Shown: positions 1 through 11,536, counted from the first letter of the stretch. The stretch: DNA of 64,000 nt from Gracilaria gracilis (GCA_030374805.1 JARGSG010000041.1:1-64000), one strand, 5' to 3'. The notes: generated by a model from the sequence alone, not told the origin. Translations and numbers: made by a program.

Positions 1-199
1 CTCGTTATTCTCAAGAACGGCCGTGTGGTTGAAGGATGCCTTGTATTTTCACCTAGATGAAAAAGTTTCAAACCCAAATGTTCAAGTACTTAAAGAGCTT
101 CTTGGTGAAACCCGTACATTTTCTTCCAATGGATATGAGTTGAAAATTCTGGCATTCTTAGGATACGAACTTAATCTTCCGAAACTCACTTTATTTCAG

Positions 200-378
200 G
201 CGTTCTGTTCAAGGCCACTAACGGCAAAGACAGAATCTACTTTTACGACGGCACAAATGATGGTGGGAAACCCAAAGGAATGACGCTGCGGACTGCATTT
301 CAGAAGAACAATTCTGTTTTCTCCGTTCCCCGTCTACTTACTTTTGCAGTGGCTTCGAGGGCAGAAGTCATTGAATAA
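200..378 (+). CDS. 3'-terminal exon of an unrecognised gene cut by the window edge
   Basis: A short plus-strand open frame begins after a pyrimidine-rich TTTATTTCAG acceptor-like site and ends at TAA (376-378). The translation has normal amino-acid composition (for example IYFYDGTNDGGKPKG) and does not look like a random frame. Bases 1-48 also read as plausible protein (ILKNGRVVEG) in another frame, so an upstream exon and a short intron are possible, but I could not find a donor that joins the two in phase. The 5' part lies outside the window. No family is recognised. It could equally be a relic. Confidence 0.3.
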
Positions 379-440
379 GATCAGAAGAATAGATGAAGCT
401 TTTTTTGCAAAATCAGCTTCGCAGGACACCATATATCTTT

Positions 441-1568
441 CTATATATCACAGATATTGGTTAAAGATTCTTCAATATCTTCATTTAGCCTGCCTATCCA
501 GTCGTGAGAGACCATTGATTTTCTCTCCAAACCATTATGTAGAGCATAGTTGTGTTGAGCGAGGTGTTGCTTCAAAGAGTTTGGAAGGAGGAAAAGGCAC
601 AGAGTGTTTTCCATATCCATTTCACAGAAGCAATAACTTGTGCCCCATCCTTTTAGAGACTGCTCGCCGAAACGGAACTTGACAAAAAGCTTCGCCCTTA
701 CCTTCGAGGCAACAAGAGACCTAGGTTTCGTAGAGACTACTTGCTTCGGTTCTGAGCGTAACCAGCCTTCATATCTCCTAGAGTTAATTAGAACGCTTAC
801 ACAAGTGTCTTCTCCTTCACCATAACCAAGGCTTTTCTTCGTCCCTTTCGACATGCTCAGAAACGAAATCGGGCGCCAGCAGTACGTACCACTGCCTTGA
901 TATGTGAAGATCCGTTCTAGTTGAGTACTTTCGTCAACAGAATGTGGTAGAGATAGATAATCCAACCAGGAAATTATAGATTCGGGCTTTGGGGCCGGTA
1001 CCCAAGCCAAGTAGCATGGGTCGAAACTAGGAGCCCCAGCGAATCCTCGTTGCGAAGTTAAAGAGTTTTTCTGCGCCCACCTACATGCTTCCAGTAATTT
1101 GGTGTTACACGAGAGCGATGCAAAGATGAGCTGTGTTTCAAGAGCGCGCTGTAAAACTATGCCTCCGATCCATTGTTCATAGTGGCAAACCTTGGTCCTT
1201 GGCATAAATTTCAGCTCTCCTTTCAAGAACGTAAGAACTTTGTCATTTCGTGAAGAGTAGTAGTCCAGAAGTCGTTTGTTTTCACTAGAATATTCGTAGT
1301 GGCTGATTGTTCTAGAAACACGAGATCGGTTAAACTGGAAGCATACTTTGCCTTCACGTTTCACAAGAAACCCAAGCCTGTGGTAACGTTGATCGGGGGA
1401 AACCAATAGAAATTGCGGACATACGTTTCCATTCGCGACATCCAACAGAAACTGTGGTAACCAGGTGTCAGGTGGCAGACTTTCATTCTTGATACACGAA
1501 GGATCGTTGTACAACGAAAGGAGAATGGGCATTCTCTCCTTCGTTGAAGAATGTATATGGGACATCAT
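441..1568 (-). CDS. Unrecognised ~375-residue protein
   Basis: This is an uninterrupted minus-strand frame. I start it at the first of two adjacent ATGs (1568 or 1565); the open frame runs slightly further upstream, but only to a TTG. The protein has mixed composition with many aromatic residues and no low-complexity stretch, signal peptide or membrane segment. I do not recognise a domain. Several Trp/Tyr/Cys-rich patches (WLPQFLLDV, HYEQWIGGIVLQ, GWGTSYCFC) suggest a folded globular protein. It is intact, unlike most frames in this window, so it may be a host gene. It lies in the same orientation as the Myb gene at 1903-3568. Confidence 0.5.
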   Translation of the reverse strand: MMSHIHSSTKERMPILLSLYNDPSCIKNESLPPDTWLPQFLLDVANGNVCPQFLLVSPDQRYHRLGFLVKREGKVCFQFNRSRVSRTISHYEYSSENKRLLDYYSSRNDKVLTFLKGELKFMPRTKVCHYEQWIGGIVLQRALETQLIFASLSCNTKLLEACRWAQKNSLTSQRGFAGAPSFDPCYLAWVPAPKPESIISWLDYLSLPHSVDESTQLERIFTYQGSGTYCWRPISFLSMSKGTKKSLGYGEGEDTCVSVLINSRRYEGWLRSEPKQVVSTKPRSLVASKVRAKLFVKFRFGEQSLKGWGTSYCFCEMDMENTLCLFLLPNSLKQHLAQHNYALHNGLERKSMVSHDWIGRLNEDIEESLTNICDI

Positions 1569-1902
1569 AATGATTCGGATGCCTCGGAACAAAGAAACTA
1601 AAAGGAGGGATCGGTTTTTCGGTTGCAGAGATCCAGGAGAGTATGAGAGAATGAACGACTAGACGGCCTGCGTTTGTGCACGATTACGATTTTTTACAAA
1701 AAGTACCGTAAGAAAACAAAATAATCACCTATCCAAGAATACTAAAGCTTCCTGAAAGCGTCTGGCTTCAGCTGCTGAATCTGGCGTGTTCTCTAGCGCG
1801 CTCGCATTATCACACCGATCTAAACCATTGAAAATGCTTTCAGGTATATGTATTTGAATCGTGAACTTCTTTTTCATTCTTTCCTCAAGTGGAGAGGGCC
1901 AC

Positions 1903-3568
1903 TCAGGAACTACTATCGTCAAACTCCAGTAGGGGAGGAGAAACTGCCTTCCTTTTCGTCCTCCTCTTTCTGATGCTCACGTATCCTAGCATTCGGGCTC
2001 TATCCTTTAGACTGGTTTGAAGTCGTACAAATCCATTTGGAATAAACAACTCCTTCTGCATACGACTCCAGCTCCCGACTCCATACTGTTCAATACCTTG
2101 GCGTAGTAATTTGTCTTCCCTGGGTGAGAATGAACCAGTCCTCAGTTGCAGTTCAGAGGCCTCGCCCGTAGTTGAAAACTTTTGGTTCCACCCAAGAGAT
2201 CTCTTTTTTTCCTTACTGGTCCTTGATCTCTTCTGAGCAACACCATCATCTGAATCATCGTCAGAAAACAGATGAATCTTCAATATCTCATCAGCCTCAT
2301 TGCCTTTCACTTTATCAAGGTTGCTGGCCAAATTCTTCTCCGTTTCTTGACCGAGGCAAATTATATTGGTGAAAACTTCATCAAGTTTCTCCTCCTCCCT
2401 GTCAATGATATGTTGGACGGAGGTTAACAGGGATGAAACACCTAACTGGTCAATAGACAACCCTCTGGCCCCATTGTACCTTTCGATCATATACTCTTTC
2501 AATGACTTCATTTCGCTCCTGAAGATGTCTTCATTCAAGAAAGGCTTCCATTTCACAAAACGAGATTTGCAATTCGAACCCAGCTTTTTCAGCACATGAA
2601 CTTCACCTGAGCCACTAAGAACGGTGGATTTCACCAGAGAGATAACAGCTCTAAACAGTCTTGTTGTCAAAGCACTGTTACTTCCATTAATGAAGATGTA
2701 TGTGCTCCTATCTAGTAGAGAATAGAGTTGTTTCTCAGAGATTTCATTCAATTGCATGTCGTTCCTAAGCGTGAAAACTAGGCCTTTCGCTTCCATGCAT
2801 TGTACTTTAGCTGAGAGATGCTCTCGAAGAATTCCAGCTTGTTTTATCCCGTAGCACTTCTTCACGCACTCTTCAATAAACTTCCCGGACATTCCAACAT
2901 CAAGAACTTTGCGAATGCCAGGCAATTCCGCTACTGAGAGAAGACAGCTGACCACTTGCGGGAAGTCCACATTCTCTTTCAGCTGAGGCTCAGAACCTCG
3001 GTCACATGTTGCAGGACCTAAATTTTCAAGTTTTGCAAGCTCTTTCCGTTCACGATGTTTCTTCGAATGACCTCCACCTTCACGATTCACAAGCTCTTTC
3101 CGTTCAAGATCTTCTTTCGAGCGACCTCCATATTCAAGATTCACAAACTCTTTCCGCTCACGATGTTCTTCATGGAAGCTTTCGCGAAAGTGACGTTCAC
3201 TGCCGCAGAAATTAATAACCGCCCCAAGAGATTTCACTGGAACTGCGGACTTGGCAGCCACGGTGTCTCTGGCCTCAAACTGGGCTTTATCTCCTCTGAA
3301 TCTCCACCTCCGTCCCTAAATTGACCCAAGGGATGATATCTTGTGAGGTCCTCGCCTTTTTCCGGGGAAAATTCGTATGTTCCTCACTAATCTTCTTGTA
3401 TCTCTCCCAACACTCTCCCGGATTCCGATCCCGAGGAAGAAGTTGATTATTTGCCAAAGTCTCCCAGAAATTGAGCTCCAAGTGCTTCCCAGAGCCACTA
3501 TGTGCTTCCTCTAAGGCTGCGTCCCGCAATTGCTGGTCCTCCTCGGACATCCAGTTCTTACCAGACAT
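1903..3568 (-). CDS. Myb/SANT-domain protein, two exons, telobox-like C-terminal Myb repeat
   Basis: Exon 1 (3568 down to about 3308) starts at ATG and encodes a SANT/Myb-like repeat: NWMSEEDQQLRDAA, then FWETLA, then ECWERYKKI. Exon 2 (about 3279 down to 1903) continues in a different frame. An intron at 3280-3307 (GTGGAG...CCCAG, 28 nt) or 3280-3325 (46 nt) restores the frame; both are inferred. Exon 2 holds a charged region with three near-identical RKELVN-type repeats, a long helical middle, an acidic patch (DDDSDDG), a basic patch and a second Myb-like repeat near the C-terminus (FSPREDKLLRQGIEQYG, GSWSRMQ). That repeat ends in SLKDRARMLG, which resembles the VDLKDKWRN telobox of telomere-binding Myb proteins. 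Nuclear DNA binding is likely; telomere binding is only a hypothesis. The tail is basic (RKRRTKRKA). Confidence 0.65.
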
Positions 3569-4254
3569 TTTCTGTGTGATATGAGACTCTCCAACGGGAA
3601 GAAATTCGAATGTGCTCCGCCGCTCGGTCGCTCTCCGAGTGAATCGGACGAGGAAGTGCCGATCTAGAGCACGAAATGGGTTTTGAGGTACCTTCGCAAC
3701 GGCTTGCTTGGAACATGTTTTTCATTCGTGTGTTTTGGATTAGGATTTTTTCGTTTTTCACAAGTTTTATTTTAAGATTCGCTACAAGATGTCATCTAGA
3801 AGATGCGAAGATGACATCTTTCTTTGCCCGCCAGTACAGTCCCGTTCCGAGGCACCATCATGCGTAGCCAACACCATAGTTATTTCCACATTGTTTATAT
3901 CTCACACTGCGAACCGCTCCTTCTCCTTCCCTTCCACTCCCTGCACTTCAATCGAAACAACAACGACACGGTAGAGATTTGGCGCGGAATCCTTTTTAGA
4001 GCAGATTTCACGAATTGAGGTGTTCAAGTCGTCGTGTTGCTTTTCGCCGCCGTTGCGCATGGAACCCTTGGTGTAGTTTCGGTAGTGGCAAGGCGTGTTA
4101 TACGATTTAGCCTACGCAATGAAGTGAGTACGGGGCGCTTGCAAAGACCAATATGTCACGTTTGTGCATAATAGAAATCTTGGTTTTAAGGAATACAGGA
4201 ATAAGCACAATAAATCAGGATGGCTTCTGGGCGGAGTCTTGAAGTGTACAACTT
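3569..4254. other. Upstream region of the Myb gene, no gene seen
   Basis: Only short overlapping frames on both strands occur here and none has convincing composition. The interval holds the presumed promoter of the minus-strand Myb gene and the approach to the repeat array. A small inverted motif lies around 3788-3815 (GATGTCATCTAGAAGATG...GATGACATC). Confidence 0.4.
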
Positions 4255-7200
4255 CAACACGGGGTGGAACCATGTCCTAGGACACCATGAAAAAGTGGTT
4301 CATGTTCTTGCATCACGGAATTTTCAGAAAAAGTTTTAGTTTTTGTAAATAAATACCAATTTTTTTGGAAACATCCCGCGCGCTTTGCACGAACATGAAC
4401 CAAGTTTTCGCCATGTCCTAGGACATGGCCCCTCAACACATTGCTCCGCGTCCGCATTCGTCCATGGTGTATGACCAGGGGCTCTTGTCCCAAAATATAA
4501 CTTGAATGCTTCATGTCCTAGGACACCATGAAAAAGTGGTTCATGTTCTTGCATCACGGAATTTTCAGAAAAAGTTTTTGTAAATAAATACCAATTTTTT
4601 GGAAACATTCCGCGCGCTTTGCACGAACATGAACCAAGTTTTCGCCATGTCCTAGGACATGGCCTCCTCAACACATTGCTCCGCGTCCGCATTCGTCCAT
4701 GGTGTATGACCAGGGCTCTTGTCCCAAAATATAACTTGAATGCTTCATGTCCTAGGACACCATGAAAAAGTGGTTCATGTTCTTGCATCACGGAATTTTC
4801 AGAAAAAGATTTTGTAAATAAATACCAATTTTTTGGAAACATCCCGCGCGCTTTGCACGAACATGAACCAAGTTTTCGCCATGTCCTAGGACATGGCTCC
4901 GTTATGTGGCACCTGAAATTATATCGCGCACAAGTGGCCCACAAGTGCAATTTTAATGAAACGGACACCGGCCACAGTGAAAGGAGAGTCGAAAGACCAC
5001 GTGTAAAACACCTTTTTGCACTTCACACGTATCCCACGTTTACTAAAGTAATTTACGGCATATAGATACACACATCAGCAATTCTTCACCATGTGTATTA
5101 TGTACTACTAACGGGTGCCATTTATTCTCGAACGGTTTGAAGGATCTCCACAATGCTGGCTGTTTTCAACAGTTTGAACAGATGTTCACAATAATGGCTG
5201 TTTTGTAAAGCATTGATTGTTATGGAAGGAAGCGTTTATGAGTTTCGAATTTCTGAAGTTCAGTGGATATAGCTTTACTCCAGGGTTCAGCCGACTTGAC
5301 CAGCAAGATTGGGAAACTTGTCTGGTGAAAAGCATCACGGAATTCTCAAAAAAAGTTTTTGTAAATAAATACCAATTTTTTGAAAACATCCCGCGCGCTT
5401 TGCACGAACATGAACCAAGTTTTCGCCATGTCCTAGGACATGGCCCCCTCAACACATTGCTCCGCGTCCGCATTCGTCCATGGTGTATGACCAGGGGCTC
5501 TTGTCCCAAAATATAACTTGAATGCTTCATGTCCTAGGACACCATGAAAAAGTGGTTCATGTTCTTGCATCACGGAATTTTCAGAAAAAGATTTTGTAAA
5601 TAAATACCAATTTTTTGGAAACATCCCGCGCGCTTTGCAGAACATGAACCAAGTTTTCGCCATGTCCTAGGACATGGCCTCCTCAACACATTGCTCCGCG
5701 TCCGCATTCGTCCATGGTGTATGACCAGGGGCTCTTGTCCCAAAATATAACTTGAATGCTTCATGTCCTAGGACACCATGAAAAAGTGGTTCATGTTCTT
5801 GCATCACGGAATTTTCAGAAAAAGATTTTGTAAATAAATACCAATTTTTTGGAAACATTCCGCGCGCTTTGCACGAACATGAACCAAGTTTTCGCCATGT
5901 CCTAGGACATGGCCTCCTCAACACATTGCTCCGCGTCCGCATTCGTCCATGGTGTATGACCAGGGGCTCTTGTCCCAAAATATAACTTGAATGCTTCATG
6001 TCCTAGGACACCATGAAAAAGTGGTTCATGTTCTTGCATCACGGAATTTTCAGAAAAAGTTTTTGTAAATAAATACCAATTTTTTGGAAACATCCCGCGC
6101 GCTTTGCACGAACATGAACCAAGTTTTCGCCATGTCCTAGGACATGGCTCCGTCATGTGGCACCTGAAATTATATCGCGCACAAGTGGCCCACAAATGCA
6201 ACTTTAATGAAACGGACACCGGCTACAGTGAAAGGAGAGTCGAAGTGCCACGTGTAAAACACCTTTTTGCACTTCACACGTATCCCACGTTTACTAAAGT
6301 AATTTACGGCATATAGATACACACATCAGCAATTCTTCACCATGTGTATTATGTACTACTAACGGGTGCCATCTATTCTCGAACGGTTTGAAGGATCTCC
6401 ACAATGCTGGATGTTTTCAACAGTTTGAACAGATGTTCACAATAATGGCTGTTTTGTAAAGCATTGGATGTTATGGAAGGAAGCGTTTATGAGTTTCGAA
6501 TTTCTGAAGTTCAGTGGATATAGCTTTACTCCAGGGTTCAGCCGACTTGACCAGCAAGATTGGGAAACTTGTCTGGTGAAAAGCATCACGGAATTCTCAA
6601 AAAAAGTTTTTGTAAATAAATACCAATTTTTTGGAAACATCCCGCGCGCTTTGCAGGAACATGAACCAAGTTTTCGCCATGTCCTAGGACATGGCCTCCT
6701 CAACACATTGCTCCGCGTCCGCATTCGTCCATGGTGTATGACCAGGGGCTCTTGTCCCAAAATATAACTTGAATGCTTCATGTCCTAGGACACCATGAAA
6801 AAAGTGGTTCATGTTCTTGCATCACGGAATTTTCAGAAAAAGTTTTTGTAAATAAATACCAATTTTTTGGAAACATTCCGCGCGCTTTGCACGAACATGA
6901 ACCAAGTTTTCGACCATGTCCTAGGACATGGCCTCGCTCAACACATTGCTCCGCGTCCGCATTCGTCCATGGTGTATGACCAGGGGCTCTTGTCCCAAAA
7001 TATAACTTGAATGCTTCATGTCCTAGGACACCATGAAAAAGTGGTTCATGTTCTTGCATAACGGAATTTTCAGAAAAAGTTTTTGTAAATAAATACCAAT
7101 TTTTTGAAAACATCCCGCGCGCTTTGCAGGAACATGAACCAAGTTTTCGCCATGTCCTAGGACATGGCTCCGTCATGTGGCACCTGAAATTATATCGCGC

Positions 7201-8705
7201 CACAAGTGGCCCACAAATGCAACTTTAATGAAACGGACACCGGCTACAGTGAAAGGAGAGTCGAAGTGCCACGTGTAAAACACCTTTTTGCACTTCACAC
7301 GTATCCCACGTTTACTAAAGGTAATTTACGGGATATAGATACACACATCAGCAATTCGTCACCATGTGTATTATGTACTACTAACGGGTGCCATCTATTC
7401 TCGAACGGTTTGAAGGATCTCCACAATGCGGGATGTTTTTCAACAGTTTGAACAGATGTTCACAATAATGACTGTTTTGTAAAGCCATTGGATGTTATGG
7501 AAGGAAGCGTTTATGAGTTTCGAATTTCTGAAGTTCAGTGGATATAGCTTTACTCCAGGGTTCAGCCGACTTGACCAGCAAGATTGGGAAACTTGTCTGG
7601 TGAAAAGCATCACGGAATTCTCAAAAAAAAGTTTTTGTAAATAAATACCAATTTTTTGGAAACATCCCGCGCGCTTTGCACGAACATGAACCAAGTTTTC
7701 GCCATGTCCTAGGACATGGCTCCGTCATGTGGCACCTGAAATTATATCGCGCACAAGTGGCCCACAAATGCAACTTTAATGAAACGGACACCGGCTACAG
7801 TGAAAGGAGAGTCGAAGTGCCACGTGTAAAACACCTTTTTGCACTTCACACGTATCCCACGTTTACTAAAGTAATTTACGGCATATAGATACACACATCA
7901 GCAATTCTTCACCATGTGTATTATGTACTACTAACGGGTGCCATCTATTCTCGAACAGTTTGAAGGATCTCCACAATGCTGGCTGTTTTCAACAGTTTGA
8001 ACAGATGTTCACAATAATGGCTGTTTTGTAAAGCATTGGATGTTATGGAAGGAAGCGTTTATGAGTTTCGAATTTCTGAAGTTCAGTGGATATAGCTTTA
8101 CTCCAGGGTGCAACAGACTTGACCAGCAAGATTGGGAAACTTGTCTGGTGAAAAGCATCACGGAATTTTCAAAAAGGGTTTTTGTAAACAAATACCAATT
8201 TTTTGGAAACATCCCGCGCGCTTTGCACGAACATGAACCAAGTTTTCGCCATGTCCTAGGACATGGCTCCGTCATGTGGCACCTGAAATTATATCGCGCA
8301 CAAGTGGCCCACAAGTGCATTTTAATGAAACGGACACCGGCTACAGTGAAAGGAGAGTCGAAGTGCCACGTGTAAAACACCTTTTTGCACTTCACACGTA
8401 TCCCACGTTTACTAAAGTAATTCACGGCATATAGATACACACATCAGCAATTCTTCACCATGTGTATTATGTACTACTAACGGGTGCCATCTATTCTCGA
8501 ACAGTTTGAAGGATCTCCACAATGCTGGCTGTTTTCAACAGTTTGAACAGATGTTCGCAATAATGGCTGTTTTGTAAAGCATTGGATGTTATGGAAGGAA
8601 GCGTTTATGAGTTTCGAATTTCTGAAGTTCAGTGGATATAGCTTTACTCCAGGGTTCAACAGACTTGACCAGCAAGATTGGGAAACTTGTCTGGTGAAAA
8701 GTAGC
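4255..8705. repeat. Nested tandem array: 12 cores at two fixed spacings (~235 and ~548 bp)
   Basis: A conserved ~150 bp core starts at CATCACGGAATT and runs through a T-rich stretch (TTTTTGTAAATAAATACC) and CCCGCGCGCTTTGCACGAAC to the palindrome CCATGTCCTAGGACATGG. Core starts fall at 4311, 4552, 4786, 5333, 5568, 5802, 6037, 6584, 6820, 7057, 7608 and 8156. After each core comes one of two tails: a short one of ~85 bp with the half palindrome GTCCTAGGACACCATG (unit A, ~235 bp), or a long one of ~400 bp starting TCCGTCATGTGGCACC (unit B, ~548 bp). The order is A A B A A A B A A B B B. Copies are over 90% alike by eye. The open frames in this array are repeat shadows that change with each small indel; I see no gene here. 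Confidence 0.95.
4411..4428. repeat. 18 bp perfect palindrome closing each core (first of 12)
   Basis: CCATGTCCTAGGACATGG is its own reverse complement and ends nearly every core of the 4.25-8.7 kb array. A shortened version, CATGTCCTAGGACACCATG, with the same GTCCTAGGAC centre, opens every A-type tail. Sites therefore recur about every 90-150 bp within A runs. Such symmetric sites commonly bind dimeric proteins; no binder is identified. Confidence 0.8.
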
Positions 8706-10500
8706 TATTGGTTATAAAGGATTTTCGATATTCAGTTTGACGTTTGGTTCTCTTTTGTGAAGAGGTTATCTATTTTTTCACTATGACGGCCGTGAGAATA
8801 GTTTAATGTTAGGAGGTGCAATTAGCATCGAAAATTGCTTTCTGTGCGGAAGAGGAACACTACGACTATGGAATAACCATGAAATAGGGTATCTACAGAT
8901 GGGTTTCTGTTTCGATGGTGAGTGTTGTTCTCGTTGGGGAATCGAAAGAATTAGTAGTGAACTCAAATCTCTTTATATAGCGAGGTTTGGAATCGCTTCC
9001 TTGAGGTTAAACAGTTACATGTTTCATGACAGGTATACAATGAATAGTCGGAAAAGTTGGGACTTTTCAAAGGTGGTCTGAAAAAGGAGGTGGAGGACAT
9101 CCATTCATTGGAAAGGGCAACTCTCAGGGCCCTTGAATACCTCAGGTACGCCGGTAGCTTTATTAAAATGTTTGTAATGCCGCCTTTTTCTCCTCAATTT
9201 TCTTTTAACTTCGTATCCATGGGCACCGCTTTCTTCTTGATAGTTTCGTTCAACGCCTTCTTCTTGATGGTTTCGTTCAACGTATGCAGCTTTCCTATTT
9301 CGTTTTTAGTATCCTCTAACGTTGAATTGCTTGTGCTGCCATCTCCAGGTTGAGAAGAAGCAGGCTGTGAATTGTAATCAGCATTTTCATTTTCATTTTG
9401 AGTGGCCGCTCATGCTGCGATTCTTTCCGATCGAAAAAGAAGTCGTAACGGTGCGATTCTTTCCACTTCTATTTTATATTTAGACTTTGTTGCTTTTCTT
9501 ACTTTAAAATCCTCCAATGCCCAATCCATCACATTACAATTTCCTACAATTCTTTCATATTTGTTAGTATCCGGCTCTAGTGTTTTATGAAAATTGGCTC
9601 ACGGTCGCATCTATAGCGTTCTCACTTTCATAGCTTTTCTCGGATGCCTTCATCAAGTTTCATCCATAAGTTCTTGTATACTTTGCGTTTCATTTGTCTC
9701 ATTTGTCTCACCATTGCTTTACGAAATTATTTATTCATCTTTAGATGAAAGGCCGACTTCATCTCATCCCATGTGAAATTTCTTCCTTCATTCTACTTAT
9801 ATTGAGAAGAGCAGCCAAGTAGTAAAACAGCGAACTTGAAGGCCAAAAGGTTATCAACCGTTCTTGTGATTTCAATTGACCCCAATAAAAGCCACGTCGC
9901 ATATTCCAATCAGAGTTGCGAGGATTTTTGCAATCATGTTTGCAATCATGTATGGCTCTCCAACTTGTTATCAGGATTATCGTACAAATAATTAATTGCC
10001 CACCTTCTCTGCGAGAGACCTTGTGGTGTTAATTAATTCACGAAAACAGGTCATCTGATGGGGAATAAATATGAGCCTCCTAAGCTTCGGGCATTAAATG
10101 GATACGCCACTGGCCAAAACTTCATAGCGCAGTTCAATTCCTCGTCTGGTAAATACCACATAGATCATTGCCAGTCTTCTTCATCATGTCCTGTTCATCA
10201 TTCCACAACATTTAAGATCCTTTCAGGATCTATGCGCGACAAATTCCCCCTAACATAACGAAAAGAAATCCATCCCGAACACCATGGAGCGGAAAAACAA
10301 GATCCCCATATCAATCCCTCCCACAAAAAGGGAATATAAGTTCCAGTGCTAACCAAGGCTACACAATTTGACAAAGAAAAATGAAACATGTAATGGACCG
10401 TTAGCCTCAAAGGAAGAAAACTGAGCTTCATTACCAGATATATTTGCGAAATTCGTTGGATTCTTACAGTCGATTGTCCTCCTGAACCCAGAAATGAGAC
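8706..10500. other. Sparse region with a possible minus-strand coding relic (about 9120-9600)
   Basis: There is no sustained gene. On the minus strand between about 9600 and 9120 several stretches read like protein in one frame (WALEDFKVRKATKSKYKIEV, QPGDGSTSNSTLEDTKNE). They include a twice-repeated LNET(I)KKKA segment, visible in DNA as two near-identical ~27 bp repeats at 9236-9289. In-frame stops interrupt it. It resembles a coiled-coil end of a decayed gene, but the family is not recognised. The rest holds nothing I can name. Confidence 0.25.
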
Positions 10501-10544
10501 CCATACATGGGCCCCCTAGAGCCCTAACTTGGCCAACTAGGGCC

Positions 10545-10977
10545 CTAACATCAAATTCCCCCCCCTAAACGAAAACCCCCGTAGTGGGCTTAACTAAAAC
10601 CCCTAATTCCCCTAATTCCCCTAATTCCCTAATTCCCCTAATTCCCCTAATTCCCCTAAACCCCTAATTCCCCTAATTCCCCTAATTTCCCCTAATTCCC
10701 CTAATTCCCCTAATTCCCCTAATTCCCCTAATTCCCTAAATTCCCCTAATTCCCCTAATTCCCCTAATTCCCCTAATTACCCCTAAACCCCTAAACCCCT
10801 AAACCCCTAAACCCCTAAACCCCTAAAACCCCTAAACCCCTAAACCCCCTAAACCCCCTAAACCCCTAAACCCCTAAACCCCTAAACCTAAAACCCCTAA
10901 AACCCCTAAAACCCCTAAACCCTAAACCCTAAACCCCTAAACCCTAAACCCTAAACCCCTAAACCCTAAACCCTAAA
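10545..10977. repeat. Degenerate telomere-like repeat array (CCCCTAATT, CCCCTAAA, CCCTAAA)
   Basis: About 430 bp are made almost entirely of C-rich heptamers to nonamers. The left part is mainly CCCCTAATT, the middle CCCCTAAA, and the right end CCCTAAACCCTAAA, the complement of the plant/algal-type TTTAGGG telomere repeat. The gradient from variant to canonical units resembles a telomere or an interstitial telomeric tract. The C-rich strand is on the plus strand, as at the left end of a chromosome. Whether this is a real chromosome-end remnant or an internal tract cannot be decided from the sequence. Confidence 0.85.
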
Positions 10978-11223
10978 CAGCCGACCGCGGTGCATCCCTG
11001 CCACATTTGCCACGTGTAAGGCCATAGACGCCATAACCCTAAAAACTCGGACCGCGGTCGGCCGAGTTCATAGCCGAGATCATGGCCATGATCTCGGCTA
11101 TGAACTCGGCCGACCGCGGTCCGAGTTGCCACGTGTAAGGCCATGATCTCGGGCGACCGAGGTCCGAGTTGCCACGTGTAAGACCATGATCTCAGCCGAC
11201 CGCGGTGCATCCTTGCCACATTT
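10978..11223. repeat. Palindromic GC-rich segment bracketed by direct repeats
   Basis: The segment begins (10978-11008) and ends (11193-11223) with a 31 bp direct repeat starting CAGCCGACCGCGGTGCATCC, with one mismatch. Inside are three copies of GCCACGTGTAAG(G/A)CCAT and an 84 bp perfect palindrome. Canonical CCCTAAA repeats abut the left copy. A short inverted telomere-like stretch (TTTAGGGGTTTTAGGGGGG) follows the right copy, so telomere-type repeats point outwards on both sides. Confidence 0.85.
11044..11127. repeat. 84 bp perfect palindrome, no spacer
   Basis: Two 42 nt arms meet at the centre of CATGGCCATG (11085/11086). The left arm begins AACTCGGACCGCGGTCGGCC and the right arm is its exact reverse complement, ending CCGCGGTCCGAGTT. 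The first bases outside the arms do not pair. Such a structure can extrude as a cruciform, or mark a hairpin end or a fold-back replication product. Confidence 0.95.
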
Positions 11224-11536
11224 AGGGGTTTTAGGGGGGCTCCTGTTATTCTTTTCACACCCAGTACTCCCGACTCAAATTTTTATTCTTTATCATATAT
11301 TTTCTATTTATTAGCTTTCATATTCGTGAACTACGTTACTCCTCTTTATGGAATTCTTTTTATTCTGTAACACATTTTCCATTGTCCATAGCTTTCATAA
11401 TGGTATAGTACCTTAATTACTCCATATGAATTGCGGGTACCTGTTCCTCACCTCGATTCGTGGGACACTGTTAAAATTCCTGCATAGTATAACGTTTAAT
11501 GTTTAGGGACTTTAATTTGGGCATACATGCACTCAG

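Noticed and set aside
4336-8375. Many 60-210 codon frames on both strands in the 4.2-8.7 kb array
   Set aside because: They repeat the same DNA unit in several frames on both strands, and single-base indels change their ends from copy to copy. This is repeat sequence, not a gene family.
4255-8705. CRISPR-like array
   Set aside because: Repeats are long (~150 bp) and the intervening parts are also repeated, not unique spacers; the setting is eukaryotic.
10959-11258. 99-codon minus-strand frame at the palindromic block
   Set aside because: Its sequence simply translates the direct and inverted repeats; there is no independent coding signal.
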